Below are positions 6,743 to 14,725 of a stretch of DNA of 44,033 nt, piece after piece. The DNA is from an uncultured Oscillospiraceae bacterium (lineage in GTDB: Bacteria; Bacillota; Clostridia; Oscillospirales; Oscillospiraceae): contig CALXDO010000092.1 in the NCBI GenBank assembly GCA_944387075.1, positions 1-44,033 on the forward strand, in the 5' to 3' direction. The notes below the pieces were generated by a model. That model saw nothing but the letters and a program-made list of their open reading frames with translations, made no database searches and was not told the DNA's origin. The position numbers and the translations under genes were made by a program. Each line of letters begins with the position of its first letter. The stretch's first letter is position 1.

Positions 6743-9406
6743 TTAGTGGGCTTCGGCCCAGGTCTGTCCCACCTTGGCCTCGGCCATAAGGGGAACCGAC
6801 AGCTGGGCTACCCCCTCCATCTCTTGGGTGAGCAGCTGGGCCACCTGTTGCGCCTCCGCTTGGGGGCACTCTACAATGAGTTCATCGTGGACTTGCAGCA
6901 CCAGCTGGGCCTCTAGGCCCTCTCTCTCCAGCCGCTGTTCCACCCGGATCATGGCCAGCTTGATGATGTCGGCGGCGGTGCCCTGGATGGGCATGTTCAG
7001 GGCCACCCGCTCCCCAAAGCTACGGGTGTTGAAGTTGGAACTTTTCAGTTCGGGCAGCCAGCGGCGGCGGCCATAGAGGGTAGACACATACCCCTGGCTC
7101 TTTCCCTGCTCCACCACCCCGTCCATATAGGCCCGCACCCCGGCGTAGTGCTCAAAATACTTCTCCATATAGCTCTTGGCCTGGGCCACCGACACATGGA
7201 TGTCCTGGGACAGGGAGAAGGGGGAGATTCCGTAGACGATGCCAAAATTCACCGCCTTGGCCGCCCGGCGCATATCCGAGGTCACCCGATCCTGGGACAC
7301 CCCAAAGACCTGGGAGGCAGTGACGGTGTGGATGTCCACCCCGTCCCGGAAGGCCTGGATCATGGCCTCGTCCCCGGACATGTGGGCCAGCAGCCGCAGT
7401 TCAATCTGGGAGTAGTCGGCATCCACCAGCACCCACCCGGGCCGGGCCACAAACATGGTGCGCATTTCTGCCCCCAGGGCGGTGCGCACAGGGATGTTTT
7501 GCAAATTTGGCTCGGTGGAGGACAGCCGCCCGGTGGCGGTGACGGTGTTTTGGAAGCTGGTGTGAATGCGCCCATCGGGGGCAATGACCTTGCTCAAGCC
7601 CTCCACATAGGTGGAGTTAAGCTTGGTCAGCTGCCGATACTCCAGCACCAAAGAGACAATGGGGTGCTGGTATTGCAGCTTCTCCAGCACCTCGGCGTTG
7701 GTGGAGTACCCGGTCTTGGTCTTTTTGATGGGGGGCAGCCCCAGCTTTTCAAAGAGAATGTGGCCCAACTGCTTGGGGGAAAGGATGTTAAACTCCTCCC
7801 CGGCCTGGGCATAAATTTCCTTCTGAGTGTCGGCAATGCGCCCGGTGAGCATCTGGCCGAACCGGCTCAGGGCCCCCTTGTCCACCAGCACACCCCGCCG
7901 CTCCATGTTTGCCAGCACAGAACACAGGGGCAGCTCCATGTCCTCCAGCAGCTCCGTCATGCCCAGTTCCTCCAACCGACGGCTCAGCACTTGATGCAGG
8001 GCCCCGATGAGGGCGTTGTCCTCATACCAGGCGGTTTGCGCCTTCATCTGGTCGGACAAAGCGCCAAAAGCCTCCTCGTCCCGCCAGGGGCGGCTCTCCT
8101 CCAGTTCCCGCTTCAGGTACTGCATGGACAGCTTGGACAACTCATAGCTGCCGGCGGTGGGGTCCAGCAAATAGGCTGCCAGCTGGGTGTCAAAGACAAA
8201 GCCCTGGGCCTGGACTCCCTCCTCCAGCAGCCGCTCACACAGTTCCTTCACCCCGTGGGCTACTTTCTTTACCCCAGGGCCAAAGAGTTGGGCCAGGAAC
8301 CCGTGGTAATCCCCCTGGTAGCGGCTGCTGCGCACGTCGTACAGCCACCCTCGCTCCCCCTCGTGCAGGCTCACCGTTACCCCGTCCAGGTTGGGCAGGG
8401 GGAGCACCACCACGAAGTCGGCCTTTTCCCACTGGGGCAGCACCTGGGCCAGCTGCGCTTCCCCCGTAAGGTCCACCACATCCACCTGGAACTTGGGGGG
8501 TTCTTCCACAATTTCAGGGGAGGGTGTGGAAGTGGGACGCACCCCCAGCTTGTCAATGAGCTTGGAAAACTCCAGTTCTAAGAGCAGCTGGTACAGCTGA
8601 TCGTTGTGGAAGGGCTGGCGCAGGGTGTCCTGGGGGTGGAAGTCCATGGGAGCCTCACAGTGGATGGTGGCCAGGTCATAGCTCATCCGGGCATCTCCCT
8701 CCCCCTCCACCAGCTTCTTCCGGGCGGCGGGCTTGACCTCCACCGTATCCAGGTTGGCATACAGGTCATCAATGGACGGGTACTGGGCCAGCAGGGCCAT
8801 GGCGGTTTTCTCCCCAATCCCCTTTACTCCGGGGATGTTGTCCGACGTGTCCCCCATGAGGGCCTTCAAGTCAATGATATGGATGGGGTCAAAGCCGTAC
8901 TCCTCCCGGAACGCCTCCGGGGTCATGTTGCGGGTGGTGGTGCGGCCCATGCGGGTGGACACCAATTTCACGGTGGTGGAATCGGTGATGAGCTGCAAGG
9001 AGTCCTTGTCACCGGTGACCACCACGGTCTGGCCCCCGTCCTCCCCGTTGATTCGGGCCATGGTGCCCAGCAAGTCGTCAGCCTCCCAGCCCTCCAGCTC
9101 GTAGCGGCGGATGTTCATGGCGTCCAGCAGCCGCTTGAGCACCGGCATCTGCACCGCCAATTCCTCCGGCATCCCCTTCCGCTGGGCCTTGTACCCCTCA
9201 TAGGCCAGGTGGCGGAAGGTGGGGGCCTTCAGGTCAAAGGCCACCGCCAACCCCTCCGGCTTCTCCTCCTCCAGCAGCTTGAGCAGAATGTTGACAAAGC
9301 CAAAAATGGCGTTGGTGGGCAGACCCTCCCGGGTGGACAAATTCTGACTGACCCCGTAAAAGGCCCGGTTGACGATGGAGTTTCCGTCGATGACCATGAG
9401 CTTCAT
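6743..9406 (-). CDS. polA: DNA polymerase I
   Basis: An 887-residue repair and Okazaki-fragment polymerase. The N-terminal third is a 5'-3' exonuclease (VIDGNSIVNRAFYG, EADDLLGTMA, GDKDSLQLI, GDTSDNIPGVKGIGEKTA). The C-terminal polymerase domain has motif A (VDADYSQIELR), motif B (RRAAKAVNFGIVYG) and motif C (VHDELIVE, about residues 839-846). The middle 3'-5' exonuclease-like domain lacks the expected acidic FDTET-type motif, reading FVVVLPLPNLDGVTV instead. Proofreading is therefore probably absent, as in Bacillus and Thermus enzymes. ATG at 9406 has AGGAG 9 bases upstream. It is the first gene of the operon with rimI, the GNAT gene and tsaD. Confidence 0.98.
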   Translation of the reverse strand: MKLMVIDGNSIVNRAFYGVSQNLSTREGLPTNAIFGFVNILLKLLEEEKPEGLAVAFDLKAPTFRHLAYEGYKAQRKGMPEELAVQMPVLKRLLDAMNIRRYELEGWEADDLLGTMARINGEDGGQTVVVTGDKDSLQLITDSTTVKLVSTRMGRTTTRNMTPEAFREEYGFDPIHIIDLKALMGDTSDNIPGVKGIGEKTAMALLAQYPSIDDLYANLDTVEVKPAARKKLVEGEGDARMSYDLATIHCEAPMDFHPQDTLRQPFHNDQLYQLLLELEFSKLIDKLGVRPTSTPSPEIVEEPPKFQVDVVDLTGEAQLAQVLPQWEKADFVVVLPLPNLDGVTVSLHEGERGWLYDVRSSRYQGDYHGFLAQLFGPGVKKVAHGVKELCERLLEEGVQAQGFVFDTQLAAYLLDPTAGSYELSKLSMQYLKRELEESRPWRDEEAFGALSDQMKAQTAWYEDNALIGALHQVLSRRLEELGMTELLEDMELPLCSVLANMERRGVLVDKGALSRFGQMLTGRIADTQKEIYAQAGEEFNILSPKQLGHILFEKLGLPPIKKTKTGYSTNAEVLEKLQYQHPIVSLVLEYRQLTKLNSTYVEGLSKVIAPDGRIHTSFQNTVTATGRLSSTEPNLQNIPVRTALGAEMRTMFVARPGWVLVDADYSQIELRLLAHMSGDEAMIQAFRDGVDIHTVTASQVFGVSQDRVTSDMRRAAKAVNFGIVYGISPFSLSQDIHVSVAQAKSYMEKYFEHYAGVRAYMDGVVEQGKSQGYVSTLYGRRRWLPELKSSNFNTRSFGERVALNMPIQGTAADIIKLAMIRVEQRLEREGLEAQLVLQVHDELIVECPQAEAQQVAQLLTQEMEGVAQLSVPLMAEAKVGQTWAEAH

Positions 9407-9451
9407 AATGTGGCTCTCCTTCCCTGGTTTGGGGTGTAATACTAAAAGCTG

Positions 9452-9480
9452 ATTATATCATTCTTCCCCATTTAAGACAA
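9452..9480 (-). promoter_or_regulatory. Promoter of the polA operon
   Basis: On the minus strand TTGTCT (9475-9480) and TATAAT (9452-9457) are separated by 17 bases. The start would be about 40 bases before the polA ATG. Confidence 0.75.
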
Positions 9481-9530
9481 TCCCCAGCCCAATGTTCAAC
9501 TTTTACTTCCCGTATTTGTCATGGGCGGCC

Positions 9531-9566
9531 CACGCCGCCGCACTGGGAAGCCAGCGTGGCGGCGTG
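9531..9566. repeat. Long imperfect hairpin downstream of the holin-like gene
   Basis: CACGCCGCC and GGCGGCGTG form a 9-bp outer stem that continues, after one mismatch, through about six more pairs to a short loop. It starts about 10 bases past the stop codon at 9577. No T tract follows on the minus strand. It could still end transcription or protect the 3' end of the small mRNA. Confidence 0.5.
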
Positions 9567-9576
9567 CGACGGATTT

Positions 9577-9834
9577 TTACTTTGAGTCGTCTGTCTCTTC
9601 TGGGGTTTCGCTCTGGTTTTGGAACAGCTGGGTCTGCTCTGGCGTGGTGGTACTTTTGGCGGTCTTGACCCCCATCAGAGCCATCAACACCACCGACACC
9701 AGAGACAGCGCACCGCCGGAAATGGTGGCCACGGTGCTCTCCTGGAAGCCCAGGGCCACCGCGATTCCAGCCGCCAGGCCCACCAGGGCCACCCAGAACT
9801 TTTTGTCACTGAGCACGGCTTTGAGACCTTTCAT
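9577..9834 (-). CDS. Small holin-like membrane protein
   Basis: An 85-residue protein: a short basic start (MKGLKAVLSDKKFW), then two hydrophobic segments (VALVGLAAGIAVALGF and ISGGALSLVSVVLMALMGV) joined by QESTVAT, and a polar Gln/Thr/Ser-rich tail ending DDSK. Size and layout resemble small phage holins or holin-like proteins, but no phage genes are nearby, so this is resemblance only. ATG at 9834 has a strong GGAGGAGG 7 bases upstream. The 5' untranslated region folds into an unusual nested hairpin (9849-9916). I assigned no promoter with confidence. Function unknown. Confidence 0.65.
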   Translation of the reverse strand: MKGLKAVLSDKKFWVALVGLAAGIAVALGFQESTVATISGGALSLVSVVLMALMGVKTAKSTTTPEQTQLFQNQSETPEETDDSK

Positions 9835-9848
9835 GGTATTTCCTCCTC

Positions 9849-9916
9849 CAAAAGACTGGGAGCATGGGGTTCCCCATGGCTCCTACGCCACATGTATGCC
9901 AAAATCCAGTCTTTTG
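9849..9916 (-). promoter_or_regulatory. Nested-hairpin leader of the holin-like gene
   Basis: An 11-bp perfect inverted repeat, CAAAAGACTGG (9849-9859) and CCAGTCTTTTG (9906-9916), encloses a second hairpin, CATGGGG (9863-9869) and CCCCATG (9872-9878), with a 2-base loop. In the minus-strand transcript the 3' arm of the outer stem ends directly beside the GGAGGAGG ribosome-binding site. The arrangement suggests control of translation or mRNA stability, which is inference. Confidence 0.5.
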
Positions 9917-9950
9917 CCCCAGCCGCTGGCGCAAATCGGCACTTTCTCTG

Positions 9951-9979
9951 TTGCCCTTTTCCCCCATCGGTGGTATAAT
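9951..9979 (+). promoter_or_regulatory. Promoter of prfC
   Basis: TTGCCC (9951-9956) and TATAAT (9974-9979) are spaced by 17 bases, with the extended -10 TGGTATAAT. The start falls about 65 bases before the prfC start codon. Confidence 0.75.
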
Positions 9980-10050
9980 CACACCACAATCATACACAAT
10001 GGGGTTGTTTTGCCGAACTTCCCCAATTTTATCATATGGAGGTTGTTCCA

Positions 10051-11652
10051 TTGTCACTTTACGAAGCCGAGATCAACCGGCGGCGCACGTTCGCCATCAT
10101 CAGCCACCCGGATGCCGGTAAAACCACCCTCACCGAGAAGTTTCTTCTCTACGGAGGCGCCATTGCCCAGGCCGGCGTGGTCAAGGGCAAGAAAAACGCC
10201 CGTGCCGCCACCTCCGACTGGATGGAGATTGAGAAGCAGCGCGGTATTTCCGTCACCTCTTCCGTGATGCAGTTCCAGTATGAGGGGTTCTGCATCAACA
10301 TTCTGGACACCCCGGGCCACCAGGACTTCTCTGAGGACACCTACCGCACTCTCATGGCCGCCGACTCAGCGGTGATGGTCATTGACGCGGCCAAGGGCGT
10401 AGAGGCCCAGACCCGGAAGCTGTTCAAGGTCTGCGCCATGCGGGACATCCCCATCTTCACCTTTATCAACAAGATGGACCGAGAGGCACAGGACCCCTTT
10501 GAGCTGTGCCAAGAGTTGGAGAAGGAACTGGGCATTGACACCTACGCCGTCAACTGGCCCATCGGCTGCGGCAAGGAGTTCCAGGGCGTGTATGACCGCC
10601 AGCGCAAGAAGATCATCCACTTCACCTCCAACACCAACGCCCGTGCCGCCATTGCCACCGAGGTGGATTTGAATGATCCTGAGCTGGCCAATCTCGTCGG
10701 TGAGAAGTTCTATTCTCAGCTGGTGGATGAAATTGAGCTGCTGGACGGGGCCTCCTGTGAGTTTGACATGGACCGCGTCCGCCACGGCAAGCTCTCCCCT
10801 GTGTTCTTCGGCTCCGCCCTGACCAACTTCGGCGTGGAGCCCTTCCTGGAGGACTTTTTGCGTATGACCACCGCCCCCCTGCCCCGTATGGCTGGGGATG
10901 AGCTCATCGACTCCTTTGATGACGACTTTTCTGCCTTCGTCTTTAAGATTCAGGCCAACATGAACAAAGCGCACCGAGACCGCATTGCCTTTATGCGCAT
11001 TGTCTCGGGCAAGTTCCAGGCGGACAAAGAGGTGTACCATGTCCAGGGCGGCAAGAAAATCAAGCTCTCCCGCCCCCAGCAGCTCATGGCCGCCGAGCGG
11101 GAAATCATTGAGGAGGCCTACGCCGGGGACATCATCGGCGTGTTTGACCCGGGTATCTTCTCCATTGGCGATACCCTGTGCACTCCCTCCCACAAGTTCC
11201 AATTTGACCCCATCCCCACCTTTGCCCCCGAGCACTTCAAGCGGGTGCGCCCCATGGACACCATGAAGCGCAAACAGTTTCTCAAGGGCATGGAGCAAAT
11301 TGCCCAAGAAGGTGCCATTCAGATTTTCAAGACCCCCTACTCCGGCATGGAGGAGGTCATTGTGGGCGTGGTGGGTACCCTGCAATTTGATGTGCTGGAG
11401 TACCGCCTGCGCGGCGAGTACGGGGTGGACCTGTATGTGGAGGGCCTGCCCTACCAGTTCCTGCGCTGGATTGAGCATGAGGGAGACGAACCCCTGCGCG
11501 CCGATGATCTGGTGTTGCCCAACGATGCCATGTTGGTGGAGGACTACAAAGGCAATCAACTCCTTCTCTTCGCCTCCGGTTGGTCCATCAACTGGACCGC
11601 CGAACGCAACAAGCAGCTGACCCTGTTGGAGTTTGGAGGCGCCCGCTTCTAA
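10051..11652 (+). CDS. prfC: Peptide chain release factor 3
   Basis: A translational GTPase of 533 residues that recycles RF1/RF2 from the ribosome after termination. It shows the G1 motif SHPDAGKTT (about residues 18-26), the RF3-type GISVTSSVMQF switch region, DTPGHQDFSEDTYR (G3), NKMDRE (G4), and the C-terminal RF3 domain (RPMDTMKRKQFLKGMEQIAQEGAIQ through VGTLQFDVLEYRL). That domain separates it from EF-G and LepA. TTG at 10051 is chosen because TGGAGGT lies 7 bases upstream and the protein then starts like known RF3s; the upstream ATG at 10036 overlaps the ribosome-binding site. The next gene starts 17 bases after the stop, so the two are probably co-transcribed. Confidence 0.97.
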   Translation: MSLYEAEINRRRTFAIISHPDAGKTTLTEKFLLYGGAIAQAGVVKGKKNARAATSDWMEIEKQRGISVTSSVMQFQYEGFCINILDTPGHQDFSEDTYRTLMAADSAVMVIDAAKGVEAQTRKLFKVCAMRDIPIFTFINKMDREAQDPFELCQELEKELGIDTYAVNWPIGCGKEFQGVYDRQRKKIIHFTSNTNARAAIATEVDLNDPELANLVGEKFYSQLVDEIELLDGASCEFDMDRVRHGKLSPVFFGSALTNFGVEPFLEDFLRMTTAPLPRMAGDELIDSFDDDFSAFVFKIQANMNKAHRDRIAFMRIVSGKFQADKEVYHVQGGKKIKLSRPQQLMAAEREIIEEAYAGDIIGVFDPGIFSIGDTLCTPSHKFQFDPIPTFAPEHFKRVRPMDTMKRKQFLKGMEQIAQEGAIQIFKTPYSGMEEVIVGVVGTLQFDVLEYRLRGEYGVDLYVEGLPYQFLRWIEHEGDEPLRADDLVLPNDAMLVEDYKGNQLLLFASGWSINWTAERNKQLTLLEFGGARF

Positions 11653-11669
11653 GTAAGGAGGTATTGACC

Positions 11670-12215
11670 GTGGACAACATGTATCAGAATATCATTCCCT
11701 CCAACCAGCGCAAGGCCCCCCGGGGCCGCCGGACGTTGGGCATTCTGCTGGGAATCGTGCTGTTGGTGGCGCTCATCTGTCTGTTTCCCTTGGTGCGCAT
11801 CATGATCCATCAAAATGATTACAAGCAGTTTGTCTCCGCCCTGTCCACGGCCACCTATCGCACATCTACCACCGGTGTCCCCACCGCAGAGATGGACGGA
11901 ACCACCATATCCATCCAGAAAGACAACGTCTACGGCCTCTATGGGGTCATTGTCAAGCAGGGCCCCTGCTACATTGCCAACGAGCAGCCTCAGCGGGAAC
12001 CGGATGTGCATCTGACCTATGGCATCTTTGGTACCATGGATTTATGGGATGTCCCCTTAGAAAATGATCCCAACGGCTTTACCTCCGGGGTGTACATTCA
12101 GTTCACCTCCACCACCGAGGAAAAGCTGAACTTCTCCTATATCATGGTAGGCAAGCCTCTGCGGGATATTATGTCCCTCTATCTCTCTCCGGAACTCAAT
12201 TCCATCGTGGAATAA
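11670..12215 (+). CDS. Single-span membrane protein of unknown function
   Basis: A 181-residue protein. A short basic N-terminus (NQRKAPRGRRT) precedes one hydrophobic segment at about residues 21-42 (LGILLGIVLLVALICLFPLV). The rest is a predicted extracytoplasmic domain rich in Thr and aromatic residues (DNVYGLYGVIVKQGPCYIANE, then DLWDVPLENDPNGFTSGVYIQFTS). I do not recognise the family. GTG at 11670 is chosen because AAGGAGGT lies 7 bases upstream. It follows prfC closely and ends at a strong hairpin terminator, so it is the second gene of the prfC operon. Confidence 0.75.
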   Translation: MDNMYQNIIPSNQRKAPRGRRTLGILLGIVLLVALICLFPLVRIMIHQNDYKQFVSALSTATYRTSTTGVPTAEMDGTTISIQKDNVYGLYGVIVKQGPCYIANEQPQREPDVHLTYGIFGTMDLWDVPLENDPNGFTSGVYIQFTSTTEEKLNFSYIMVGKPLRDIMSLYLSPELNSIVE

Positions 12216-12226
12216 CCAACCCATTC

Positions 12227-12263
12227 AAATGCCCACCCGCGGCTTGGCCGAGGGTGGGCATTT
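12227..12263. terminator. Bidirectional terminator between the prfC operon and glpK
   Basis: AAATGCCCACCC (12227-12238) pairs perfectly with GGGTGGGCATTT (12252-12263) over 12 bp. It sits between the converging unknown membrane protein gene and glpK. T tracts are short (TTT) on both sides. Confidence 0.8.
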
Positions 12264-12271
12264 CCTGGTTT

Positions 12272-13771
12272 CTAGGTCTCCTCCGGGTCAATCCAGGCAC
12301 AGCTGCGGCCCACGGCCTTGTGCCAGCCCCGCAGCAGTTTTTGCCGTGTCTGGTCGTCCATGTTGGGGGTATACAGGCGATCCAGGGTCCACTGGGCCTT
12401 GATTTCCTCCAAGTCCTTCCAGAATCCCGTGGCCAGCCCCGCCAGATAGGCCGCACCCAAAGCGGTGGGCTCCCGGATCATGGGGCGGCGCACCTGCTTA
12501 CCCAAAATGTCCGCCTGGAACTGCATGAGGAACTTATCTCTGGACGCTCCTCCGTCAACACACAGCTCCGTGAGGTGGATTCCGGTGTCCTTTTCCATGG
12601 CCTCCACCAGATCATAACTCTGGTAGGCAATAGACTCCTGGGCGGCCCGGATGATATGCTCCCGGGTGGTGCCCCGGGTGATGCCGATGAGGCAGCCACG
12701 GGCGTACATGTCCCAGTAGGGTGCCCCCAAGCCGGTGAAGGCAGGCACCAGATATACCCCGCCGGTGTCAGGCACCTTCTGGGCATAGTACTCCGCATCC
12801 CGGGACTCATTGAAAAAGCGCAGCTCATCCCGCACCCACTGGATCACCGCTCCCCCCACAAACACGCTGCCCTCCAGGGCATACTGCACCTTGCCGTTTA
12901 ACCCGATGGCAATGGTGGTAATGAGCCCATTTTGACTGCGGTAGAGCTTGTCTCCGGTGTTCATCAGCAAAAAACAGCCGGTTCCGTAGGTATTTTTCGC
13001 CTTTCCCGGCTCAAAGCAGGTCTGACCGAAGAGGGCGGCCTGCTGATCCCCGGCAATGCCAGCAATGGGCACTTCCACCCCTTGGAGGTTCACATAACCG
13101 TAGATTTCGCTGGAGTTGCACACCCGGGGCAGCATGTTCATGGGAATACCCAGTTTCTCGCAGATGTAGGAATCCCACTGGAGATCCTTGATGTTGTAGA
13201 GCATGGTGCGGCTGGCGTTGGTGTAGTCGGTGACATGCACCCTGCCTCCGGTGAGTTTCCACAAAAGCCAGGTATCCACGGTGCCGAAGAGCAGCTTTCC
13301 CTGCTCAGCCAATTCCCGCGCCCCCTCCACATGATCCAAAATCCACTGGATCTTGGTGGCGGAGAAATAGGCGTCAATGAGCAAGCCCGTGTTCTCCTTC
13401 ACATATTCGGTAAATTCCTCGTCTTTTTTCAACTCCTCGCACAGCGAGGCTGTGCGCCGACACTGCCACACGATGGCGTTGTAGATGGGCCGTCCGGTGT
13501 CCTTATCCCACACAATGGCCGTCTCCCGCTGGTTGGTGATGCCGATGGCGGCAATGTCCGCAGGGTCAATGCTGTTGGCGGCCAGAGACTCCACCAGCAC
13601 CCCGTACTGGCTGGAGTAAATCTCCATGGGGTCGTGTTCCACCCAGCCAGGATGCGGGTAGTGTTGATCAAACTCCCGCTGCTCCAAAGCGATGATGTTC
13701 TGCTGCCGATCAAAGATGATGCAGCGGCTGCTGGTGGTGCCCTGATCCAGGGCAATCACATATTGTTTCAT
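12272..13771 (-). CDS. glpK: Glycerol kinase
   Basis: Phosphorylates glycerol to sn-glycerol 3-phosphate with ATP in the cytoplasm. The 499-residue FGGY-family protein shows [15 protein letters not shown] at the N-terminus, [27 protein letters not shown], the FGGY signature region [27 protein letters not shown], and [15 protein letters not shown]. Length is normal. ATG at 13771 is preferred, 9 bases after AGGAGG; a GTG two codons upstream is too close. It is the second gene after glpP on the minus strand with a 25-base gap, so expression should be under the glpP promoter and attenuator. No glycerol facilitator gene is in the window. Confidence 0.98.
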   Translation of the reverse strand: MKQYVIALDQGTTSSRCIIFDRQQNIIALEQREFDQHYPHPGWVEHDPMEIYSSQYGVLVESLAANSIDPADIAAIGITNQRETAIVWDKDTGRPIYNAIVWQCRRTASLCEELKKDEEFTEYVKENTGLLIDAYFSATKIQWILDHVEGARELAEQGKLLFGTVDTWLLWKLTGGRVHVTDYTNASRTMLYNIKDLQWDSYICEKLGIPMNMLPRVCNSSEIYGYVNLQGVEVPIAGIAGDQQAALFGQTCFEPGKAKNTYGTGCFLLMNTGDKLYRSQNGLITTIAIGLNGKVQYALEGSVFVGGAVIQWVRDELRFFNESRDAEYYAQKVPDTGGVYLVPAFTGLGAPYWDMYARGCLIGITRGTTREHIIRAAQESIAYQSYDLVEAMEKDTGIHLTELCVDGGASRDKFLMQFQADILGKQVRRPMIREPTALGAAYLAGLATGFWKDLEEIKAQWTLDRLYTPNMDDQTRQKLLRGWHKAVGRSCAWIDPEET

Positions 13772-13796
13772 TTCCACGCGCCTCCTGTATCTGGTT

Positions 13797-14360
13797 TCAC
13801 ATTTCCCATACGGCCTGACAGGTGGTGGACACCGCTACGGCTCCCGCCTTGATGGCATCCAGCACCTCCTCTTTGTACTTGATCAGTCCTCCTGCAATGA
13901 CGGGAATCTGGGCCTGCCGGGTGATCTCTGTAATCACCCGGGGCATAATTCCCGGTAAAATCTCAATGAAGTCCGGCTTTCCCACGGAAACCTGCCCGTG
14001 CAAGCTGGTGATGGACATGGAATCCAGGATGAACGCCCGCTGCACCGTGGTCAGCCCCAAGTGCCGGGCCCGGCGCACCTGGGTGGGGCGGGTGCTGATG
14101 ATGCCGTGGGGGTGGCACAACTGCACCAGGGCATCCACTGCAATCTCCCGGTTGCTCAGTCCCTCCACCAAATCCATGTGAACCAGGACGGTCTTTCCCG
14201 CATCCTTCACCCGCTGTACCTGCTGGGTCACGTTCAAAATGGTACTGGAGAGGAGAAAGACTACCTCACAGTCCGACCGCAACGCTGCGGCCAGGGCCTG
14301 CTCCTCTTTCACCGCCGCAATCACCGGGTTTTCCATCAACTGCTCTTTGATCTGGTGCAT
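13797..14360 (-). CDS. glpP: Glycerol-3-phosphate-responsive antiterminator GlpP
   Basis: A 187-residue RNA-binding regulator. In the presence of glycerol 3-phosphate it lets RNA polymerase read through terminators in leaders of glp operons (known for Bacillus subtilis GlpP). Family features seen: [84 protein letters not shown], and the end [32 protein letters not shown] at 14360 has GGAGAG 6 bases upstream. The longer open frame covers the attenuator and is not coding. Both its own leader and the divergent dehydrogenase leader carry terminator-like hairpins, its likely RNA targets. Confidence 0.95.
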   Translation of the reverse strand: MHQIKEQLMENPVIAAVKEEQALAAALRSDCEVVFLLSSTILNVTQQVQRVKDAGKTVLVHMDLVEGLSNREIAVDALVQLCHPHGIISTRPTQVRRARHLGLTTVQRAFILDSMSITSLHGQVSVGKPDFIEILPGIMPRVITEITRQAQIPVIAGGLIKYKEEVLDAIKAGAVAVSTTCQAVWEM

Positions 14361-14392
14361 GCTGTTCTCTCCTCTTTCCTCCAGGGACAAAC

Positions 14393-14435
14393 AAAAAAGA
14401 GCACAACAAGCGAACACACCTCGCCCGTCCTGCTC
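14393..14435 (-). terminator. Attenuator hairpin in the glpP-glpK leader (putative GlpP target)
   Basis: In the minus-strand transcript GAGCA pairs with TGCTC, and ACGGGCGA pairs with TCGCTTGT inside it (8 bp with two G-U pairs). Six T's follow (A-run 14393-14398 on the plus strand). It lies between the glpP promoter and its start codon, so it acts as a leader terminator. Its 3' end (TGCTCTTTTTTGTTTG) closely resembles that of the divergent leader. Confidence 0.65.
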
Positions 14436-14458
14436 CTCATCTCATCTAGACACGCTCC

Positions 14459-14487
14459 ATTATGCCAGATTTTGTGCACATTGTAAA
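14459..14487 (-). promoter_or_regulatory. Promoter of glpP-glpK
   Basis: On the minus strand TTTACA (14482-14487) and CATAAT (14459-14464) are spaced by 17 bases, with an extended -10 (TGGCATAAT). Confidence 0.6.
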
Positions 14488-14581
14488 GTGGCGCAAATAT
14501 CGCCCTCCTATTTTCGGCAATCTGCCACAATTTCATTCTCTATTTCCAGCACTATGCACACCCACTTTTTCGGGGTGTCCC

Positions 14582-14610
14582 TTGCATTCTTTGCCTGGGG
14601 GTGCTATCAT
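14582..14610 (+). promoter_or_regulatory. Promoter of the glycerol-3-phosphate dehydrogenase operon
   Basis: TTGCAT (14582-14587) and TATCAT (14605-14610) are spaced by 17 bases. The transcript then runs through about 110 bases of structured leader before the first start codon. Confidence 0.65.
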
Positions 14611-14631
14611 AAGGGAGGAAAAGTTCCATAT

Positions 14632-14704
14632 TCTGCTGAGAGTTTGAGAGCAACGCAGACAGAGGGCCGCTGATTTCAGGGGTCACTGTTGGGTTGCTCT
14701 TTTT
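14632..14704 (+). terminator. Attenuator hairpin ahead of the G3P dehydrogenase operon (putative GlpP target)
   Basis: AGAGCAAC (14647-14654) pairs with GTTGCTCT (14693-14700) and is followed by TTTTTG, a terminator-like structure 20 bases before the first gene. TCTGC (14632-14636) can instead pair with GCAGA (14655-14659), which would hold back the 5' arm of the terminator. This is a plausible antiterminator that GlpP could stabilise. Confidence 0.65.
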
Positions 14705-14725
14705 GTTTGGAAAGGAGGCCATTTC

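Noticed and set aside
9577..9834. Prophage remnant
   Set aside because: Only one small holin-like gene is present between housekeeping genes; there is no integrase, endolysin, structural gene or attachment site.
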